Shown here: positions 59,808-64,000 of the stretch, in pieces | How positions within the stretch are numbered: position 1 is the stretch's first letter | Layout of the letters: each line of letters opens with the position of its first letter | Assembly: GCF_900105725.1 (NCBI RefSeq) | Contig: NZ_FNLM01000034.1 | Coordinates: forward strand, 868,001 to 932,000 | DNA length: 64,000 bases | Source: Gordonia westfalica | Lineage (GTDB): Bacteria > Actinomycetota > Actinomycetes > Mycobacteriales > Mycobacteriaceae | Direction of reading: 5' to 3' | Position numbers and translations under genes: made by a program | Notes under the pieces: generated by a model | What the model saw: the letters and a program-made list of their open reading frames with translations, nothing else | The model's database searches: none | Told to the model about the DNA's origin: nothing

Positions 59808-59825
59808 TATTCGCTGAGAGCAGAA
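59808..59825. promoter_or_regulatory. Candidate ClgR box upstream of clpP1
   Basis: TATTCGCTGAGAGCAGAA contains CGCTGAGAGC, matching the CGCYNANRGC core of ClgR sites described in Corynebacterium and mycobacteria. The outer right part deviates. ClgR controls clpP1P2 in relatives, so position supports the call. Confidence 0.5.
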
Positions 59826-59900
59826 CGGGTCATCACAGTGGACTGAGAATGCACTCGGGTACATACCCCGACGGGACAGCTGGCACTTGCGCACCGACGG

Positions 59901-59936
59901 CGATCGCCGGCCCCCGTTGACGGGGACCGGCGATCG
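59901..59936 (-). terminator. Hairpin downstream of tig
   Basis: A 16-position stem with one mismatch, arms CGATCGCCGGCCCCCG and CGGGGACCGGCGATCG with loop TTGA, begins 33 bases after the tig stop. No U-tract follows. It separates tig from clpP1P2. Confidence 0.7.
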
Positions 59937-59968
59937 GTGGTGCGGTGCGGGCGAGGTGCCCGGTCGAC

Positions 59969-61330
59969 TCAGTTGTCGGCGTCGGCGGCCTCGTCCGATT
60001 CGGCGGCCTCGTCCTTGCCGAAGAACTCGGAGGTGTCGACGGTCGCGCCCTTGGAGTCGGTGACGGTGAACTCGCCGACGATGGCGGCCAGCGACTTGCC
60101 GCGACGGACGTCGGCGTAGACCGCGCCGACCTGGTTGGCCTGGGTCAGCTGCTGGATGAACTCCTGCGGCTGCATGCCGTAGCGCTGCGCGGTGAAGATG
60201 ATCTGCTGGGTCAGCTCGTCCTGGCTGACCTCGGTCTCCTGCTGCTCGGCGATCGCGTCGAGGAGCAGCTGCTGCTTGACCGACTTCTCGGCCTCCTCGC
60301 GGGCCTCGGCGTCCCACTCCTCGCGGGTCTTGCCCTGCGCCTCGAGGAACTTCGCGACCTGCTCGTCGTCGTGGCCGAGAGCGTGGATGATCTGGTGCTG
60401 CTGGCCCTCGATCTCGTCGGCGACGACCTTCTCGGGCAGCGGGACCTCGACGGTCTCGATCAGCTTCTCGAGCACGGCGTCGCGGATCTTGTTGGCCTGC
60501 TCGAGCTTCGCCGACTGCTCGACGCGCTCGGCCAGGCTCGCGCGCAGCTCCTCGACGGTGTCGAACTCGCTGGCCATCTGGGCGAACTCGTCGTCGACCT
60601 CGGGCAGCTCGCGCTCCTTGACCGACTGCACGGTGACCTTGACCAGGGCCTCTTCACCGGCGTGGTCGCCGGCGACGAGCTTGGTGGTGAACTCCTTGCT
60701 CTCGCCGGACTTCAGGCCGACGAGGGCCTCGTCGAGTCCGTCGATGAGCTGGCCGGAACCGACCTCGTGGGACAGGCCCTCGGTGGAGGCCTCTTCGACG
60801 GCCTCGCCGTCGACGGTGGCCTCGAGGTCGATCGACACGAAGTCGCCGTTCTCGATCCCGCGATCGACGCCCTTGAGGGTGCCGAAGCGGGCGCGCAGGC
60901 CCTCGAGCTGCTCGTCGACAGCGGCGTCGTCGATCTCGATGGCGTCGACCTCGACCGAGAGGGTCGAGTAGTCGGGCAGGGTGATCTCGGGGCGGACATC
61001 GACCTCGGCGGTGAAGGTCACGGACTCGCCGTACTTCAGCTCGGACAGGTCGATCTCCGGCTGTCCGATGGCCTTGGTCTCGGTCTCGGCGACGGCCTCC
61101 GAGTACTTGGCCGGGATGGCGTCGTTGACGACCTGAGCCAGGACCGAGTCACGACCGACGCGGGCCTCGATCAGCTTGGCGGGCGCCTTGCCCGGACGGA
61201 AGCCGGGGATCCGGATCTGCTGGGCCAGCGACCGGTATGCCCGGTCGAAGTCTGCCGACAGCTCTTCGAACGGGACCTCGACATTGAGCTTGACCCGGGT
61301 CGGGGTGAGTTGCTCGACAGTGCTCTTCAC
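59969..61330 (-). CDS. tig: Trigger factor (ribosome-associated chaperone / PPIase)
   Basis: 453 residues, GTG start at 61330. The ribosome-binding tail contains [20 protein letters not shown]. The FKBP-like PPIase domain is around [20 protein letters not shown] and [20 protein letters not shown], and the helical chaperone arms follow. The C-terminus is acidic ([19 protein letters not shown]). It folds nascent chains at the exit tunnel. It lies just upstream of clpP1P2 as in Rv2462c-Rv2460c; tRNA-Pro is 84 bases before it. Confidence 0.95.
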   Translation of the reverse strand: MKSTVEQLTPTRVKLNVEVPFEELSADFDRAYRSLAQQIRIPGFRPGKAPAKLIEARVGRDSVLAQVVNDAIPAKYSEAVAETETKAIGQPEIDLSELKYGESVTFTAEVDVRPEITLPDYSTLSVEVDAIEIDDAAVDEQLEGLRARFGTLKGVDRGIENGDFVSIDLEATVDGEAVEEASTEGLSHEVGSGQLIDGLDEALVGLKSGESKEFTTKLVAGDHAGEEALVKVTVQSVKERELPEVDDEFAQMASEFDTVEELRASLAERVEQSAKLEQANKIRDAVLEKLIETVEVPLPEKVVADEIEGQQHQIIHALGHDDEQVAKFLEAQGKTREEWDAEAREEAEKSVKQQLLLDAIAEQQETEVSQDELTQQIIFTAQRYGMQPQEFIQQLTQANQVGAVYADVRRGKSLAAIVGEFTVTDSKGATVDTSEFFGKDEAAESDEAADADN

Positions 61331-61411
61331 GCCTACTGCTCCTTATATCTGCGGTGGTGTTGAAAGTTCGTTTCGGCGGGTTGTGCCCCCGTGACCCACG
61401 GCCACATCGAC

Positions 61412-61488
<77 letters not shown>

Positions 61489-61685
61489 CGGTCCGTGCAC
61501 GCGGTGGAGGCCTCACGGCCGACCGCGCATCAGGGCCAACAGAAGATAGTACGTGGCGCCTGCAGCGACTCGACCAACGGGTGCCCGACGCACCGCGGCC
61601 CGCCCCCGATTTAGAAATCCGGCGAGCCGCCATGTACAGTCACTCAACGCACGCAGCGCACCGGATTCCCGGTGATCGCGAGCAC

Positions 61686-61756
61686 GCGGGTGTAGCTCAA
61701 TGGTAGAGCCCTAGTCTTCCAAACTAGCTACGCGGGTTCGATTCCCGTCACCCGCT
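61686..61756 (+). tRNA. tRNA-Gly (TCC)
   Basis: Acceptor arms GCGGGTG and CACCCGC, discriminator T, and an encoded CCA (61757-61759). The anticodon loop CTTCCAA, closed by CTAGT/ACTAG, gives anticodon TCC. The T-arm contains GGGTTCGATTCCC. A strong terminator follows. Confidence 0.93.
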
Positions 61757-61789
61757 CCACCGCCCTCCTCGGTTTCGAGGACACGAACC

Positions 61790-61834
61790 GACCCTGGCCC
61801 GTCGCAAGACGTACGGACCAGGGTCGTTTTTTTC
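61790..61834 (+). terminator. Intrinsic terminator after tRNA-Gly
   Basis: Arms CGACCCTGG (61790-61798) and CCAGGGTCG (61819-61827) followed by seven Ts. The long loop is GC-rich. It lies about 30 bases after the tRNA and is the strongest simple terminator in the window. Confidence 0.9.
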
Positions 61835-61862
61835 GTTTCCCGTAGTGGTCAGCGGCGACCGA

Positions 61863-62150
61863 TCACGGAACGAAGGGGTCGAGCCAGGGAATCTCGCCGA
61901 ACTCGTAGAAGTCGTACGGATAGTCATAGAACGGGGGCAGATCCGGCAGCGGCGGTGTCTCCGGGGTTTCCTTCAACGGGCCGTTCTCCCCCGGACCCGT
62001 CGAGATTACGGGCGGCGGGCACGGCGCGGTCTGGCCGTCGGCGATGGGCATCGTGCAGGGTTCGTCGGCGCTCGCGAGTGCCGCACCACCGAAGAGGCCT
62101 GCGGTGGCGGTGGCGACGGCGAACGTCAAGGTGGTCAAGGGTCGGTTCAT
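61863..62150 (-). CDS. Small secreted proline/tyrosine-rich protein
   Basis: 95 residues. The signal peptide MNRPLTTLTFAVATATAGLF is followed by GGAALASA-DE. The mature ~65 residues contain two Cys (EPCTMPIADGQTAPCPPP) and a Pro/Asp/Tyr-rich end (PFYDYPYDFYEFGEIPWLDP). No family is recognised. It is alone on this strand beside the tRNA genes. Confidence 0.7.
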   Translation of the reverse strand: MNRPLTTLTFAVATATAGLFGGAALASADEPCTMPIADGQTAPCPPPVISTGPGENGPLKETPETPPLPDLPPFYDYPYDFYEFGEIPWLDPFVP

Positions 62151-62351
62151 TGCTCTCGGTCTTCCATTCGCAGATCGTCAGCACCCCCCTCCGCGCGGAA
62201 ATGTCTCCCGACCTGCGCACACTCTCATGCACGCGCCCTGTCCTTCCCGGGTACCGAAATATACGTTCCTCCCCGTCCGCACATTCGAGGCAACCTTCGC
62301 GAAGCCGAAACCATGCTGTGACCCACGACACATCTCGCGTAGGGTGGACCC

Positions 62352-62537
62352 ATGTCCTCTTCACACACCAAGACCCAGCGCAAGTGCCAGACCTGCGGCG
62401 CACCACTATACGTACGCAGGGACATCACCGAATCGGAGACCGGCCTCCAGCGCGTGGACGTCATGCTCGTCTGCCGCGACGAGTCCTGCACGGAGCCCGT
62501 GCGCCATCTGCGCACCGAGCATCCGCAACCCGCCTGA
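62352..62537 (+). CDS. Small zinc-ribbon protein
   Basis: 61 residues. MSSSHTKTQRKCQTCGAPLY contains a CxxC, and MLVCRDESCTEPVRHL contains a CxxxxC, together a plausible four-Cys zinc ribbon. No signal peptide. Small size and an otherwise polar sequence suggest a nucleic-acid- or ribosome-associated role, but no family is assigned. Confidence 0.7.
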   Translation: MSSSHTKTQRKCQTCGAPLYVRRDITESETGLQRVDVMLVCRDESCTEPVRHLRTEHPQPA

Positions 62538-62636
62538 TCCACCGACGCCCCTCCGGGACAAGCGATCCTGTTGACACCGTCGCGACAGCGGCGGAGATGT
62601 ACGCCAACGGGATGATCGGCCGAGTCTGCCATCTCG

Positions 62637-62654
62637 CTGTGACGACAGTCACAG
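62637..62654. promoter_or_regulatory. CRP/GlxR binding site upstream of the L,D-transpeptidase gene
   Basis: CTGTGACGACAGTCACAG contains an exact TGTGA-N6-TCACA and its outermost bases also pair. It is 175 bases before the GTG at 62829. cAMP-dependent control of this envelope enzyme is inferred. Confidence 0.7.
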
Positions 62655-62828
62655 GCTTTCCGCCTGATGCGCTCACCACGGGTTTTTGCCAGCTCGCACC
62701 CGCCATTTGCGATCGCGGGGCGGGTGTGGGGTCCGCACTCCTTGGCCGCCAGACAACGGTTGTGTAACGATGGATTCGCGCTTTCAGATCTTATGCGCGA
62801 GATATTCATCGAACCGAAGGTACGACTA

Positions 62829-63527
62829 GTGCAGACCAACAAAGTGCCGACCCCGCGGTCTCGTCGACGCTCGACTCGACGCCTCACCGGGATCGTCGTC
62901 GGCGTCCTGGCCATGGCTCTCGCCCTTCCCGGCGTCGCGAACGCCGCACCGGTCACCGTGATCCCGGGGCTGCCCCCGGTCGAGATCCCCGTGATCCCCG
63001 GTCTGCCCACCCCGCCGGCGCCGAGCACCCCGAAGGCTCCCGAGCCGCCGTCGAGCAGCACCACCCCGGAGAAGCCGGCCGGTCCGGCGATCCCGAACGT
63101 GAAGACCTCGACGGGCTACATCGCCCTGGCCGACGACAACACCCACACCATCACCTGGTGGAAGAACGGCGAGGTCGTCAAGACGATGCCGATCTCGATG
63201 GGTTCGGACAAGCACCCGACCCCGAACGGCGTGTACCACACCAAGGAGAAGTACCGCGACATGTACATGGACTCGTCCACGTACGGCGTCCCGGTCGACT
63301 CCGCCGAGGGCTACCGCACCTACGTCGAGTACGCGACCCGCATGTCGTGGGACGGCATCTTCATCCACGCCGCACCGTGGTCGGTCGCGCAGCAGGGCAA
63401 CAGCAACGTGAGCCACGGCTGCATCAACGTCACCACCGAGTACGGTAAGTGGGTCTATGACAACGTCCCGCGCGGAACCCCGATCGTGGTGCGCAACACC
63501 ATCGGCGGCCAGTTCCAGGGCGACTGA
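62829..63527 (+). CDS. L,D-transpeptidase (YkuD domain), secreted
   Basis: About 232 residues from GTG 62829 (GAAGG upstream); an ATG at 62793 is less likely. Signal segment LTGIVVGVLAMALALPGVAN, cleavage near NA-AP. A Pro-rich spacer (about residues 45-85, STPKAPEPPSSSTTPEKPAG) leads to the YkuD domain. The catalytic motif is FIHAAPWSVAQQ then SNVSHGCINVTTEYG, the mycobacterial LdtMt form of HX(14-17)SHGChN. L,D-transpeptidases make 3-3 peptidoglycan cross-links, which resist most beta-lactams. The immunoglobulin-like domains of larger relatives are absent. A CRP-type site lies upstream. Confidence 0.9.
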   Translation: MQTNKVPTPRSRRRSTRRLTGIVVGVLAMALALPGVANAAPVTVIPGLPPVEIPVIPGLPTPPAPSTPKAPEPPSSSTTPEKPAGPAIPNVKTSTGYIALADDNTHTITWWKNGEVVKTMPISMGSDKHPTPNGVYHTKEKYRDMYMDSSTYGVPVDSAEGYRTYVEYATRMSWDGIFIHAAPWSVAQQGNSNVSHGCINVTTEYGKWVYDNVPRGTPIVVRNTIGGQFQGD

Positions 63528-63548
63528 CCTCTACGCCCATCCGACCCC

Positions 63549-63587
63549 GACGAGGGCCGGTCACCGACACGGTGACCGGCCCTCGTC
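63549..63587 (+). terminator. Hairpin after the L,D-transpeptidase gene
   Basis: Perfect 18-bp arms, 63549-63566 and 63570-63587, with loop ACA and core GGGCCGGTCACCG. No U-tract follows. It separates the convergent transpeptidase and right-end genes and could act in both directions. Confidence 0.75.
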
Positions 63588-63620
63588 GTCGTATGCGGAT
63601 GCGACTCGAGCGGCGACTCC

Positions 63621-64000
63621 TCACGCGGCCAGAGCCTCGGCGAAGGTCGCCTGGACCTGCAGCCAGCCCGCGATGACCTGACAACCGGTGGAGACCGGAT
63701 CGGTGACGGAACCACGACGGTACGGCTCGTGCCGGTACGAGGTGTGGCGTCCGCCCGGCGAATTCGGCAACGCGACGCCGAGGATGCGCATCATCGACGG
63801 CAGATAGCAGCGGATCTCCCACCACGCCGAGGCCAGCCGGGAGATGTCCCGCCGCCACTGCGACGGCCCGACCGCGGTGCGGTGCGCGTTCTGGAAGGCG
63901 TTGCGACGCACTACCTCCCATGCGCTGCGCCCCCAGCGGCCTGGTCCGGCGAAGGTCATCGCGCGCGTCAGGTCGGCGATGTCGCGCACGAGCGAGTCGG
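63621..64000 (-). CDS. Unrecognised protein, C-terminal part (cut by window edge)
   Basis: At least 126 residues; the frame is open to base 64000, reading DSLVRDIADLTRAMTFAGPG at the edge. A GTG at 63989 could start it, but the strong upstream coding signal suggests truncation. It is Arg/Trp-rich (PSQWRRDISRLASAWWEIRC) and ends GCQVIAGWLQVQATFAEALA. No family is recognised. The fragment converges with the L,D-transpeptidase gene. Confidence 0.6.
   Translation of the reverse strand, partial: DSLVRDIADLTRAMTFAGPGRWGRSAWEVVRRNAFQNAHRTAVGPSQWRRDISRLASAWWEIRCYLPSMMRILGVALPNSPGGRHTSYRHEPYRRGSVTDPVSTGCQVIAGWLQVQATFAEALAA

Overview
The window is high-GC actinobacterial chromosome, most likely from a mycolic-acid genus such as Gordonia (order Mycobacteriales). 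The evidence is gene content and order. One block matches the Mycobacterium tuberculosis order Rv2894c-Rv2966c: xerC, siderophore-interacting protein, dprA, comM, yraN, DUF2469, rnhB, lepB, rplS, trmD, rimM, khpA, rpsP, amidohydrolase, ffh, glnD, glnB, amt, ftsY, smc, acyP, osmC, fpg, rnc, DUF177, sepIVA, coaD, rsmD. A second block matches Rv2439c-Rv2462c: proB, obg, rpmA, rplU, rne, ndk, DUF4233, folC, valS, mobA, clpX, clpP2, clpP1, tig. The genus is an inference; no rRNA is present to fix it.

Layout. 1-4635: xerC fragment, siderophore-interacting protein, TetR regulator, dprA-comM. 4636-8620: accessory insert (DUF222/HNH endonuclease, bluB, secreted DUF4185 protein). 8628-11372: yraN, DUF2469, rnhB, lepB, rplS. 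11528-13211: accessory three-gene operon resembling type VII secretion cargo. 13247-16748: trmD-rimM-khpA-rpsP and an amidohydrolase. 16751-22745: ffh, then the nitrogen operon amt-glnB-glnD behind two GlnR-type boxes. 22977-28886: ftsY-smc-acyP-osmC. 29007-31308: accessory pair (unknown gene, second DUF222/HNH). 31415-35767: fpg, rnc, DUF177, sepIVA, coaD, rsmD. 35932-39339: ectoine synthesis ectABC and a sirtuin, placed at the junction of the two conserved blocks. 39358-52376: proB-obg, rpmA-rplU, rne, ndk, a secreted protein, DUF4233-folC-valS. 52452-56756: TerD/VWA stress protein, mobA, FdhF-like molybdoenzyme. 56845-61330: clpX, clpP2-clpP1, tig. 61415-64000: tRNA-Pro and tRNA-Gly, small secreted and zinc-ribbon proteins, an L,D-transpeptidase and a truncated unknown gene.

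How the genes work together. Much of the window is housekeeping: ribosome assembly and tRNA/rRNA modification, protein targeting and secretion (ffh, ftsY, lepB), chromosome organisation (smc), repair (fpg, rnhB, dprA, xerC), folding and proteolysis (tig, clpXP). Nitrogen sensing, osmoprotection and envelope remodelling are layered on top. Visible control sites include two perfect TGTGA-N6-TCACA CRP/GlxR sites (before ectA/rsmD and before the L,D-transpeptidase), tandem GlnR boxes before amt, an iron-box-like palindrome before the siderophore gene, a ClgR-like box before clpP1P2, and several strong hairpin terminators.

Two adjacent essential or regulatory genes, ffh and glnD, each carry what looks like a one-base loss in a short G run near the 3' end. 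I see no CRISPR array, insertion sequence, prophage or replication origin. The best candidates for under-described biology are the three-gene type VII-like operon between trmD and rplS, the secreted DUF4185 protein, and the pairing of DUF222/HNH genes with breaks in conserved gene order.
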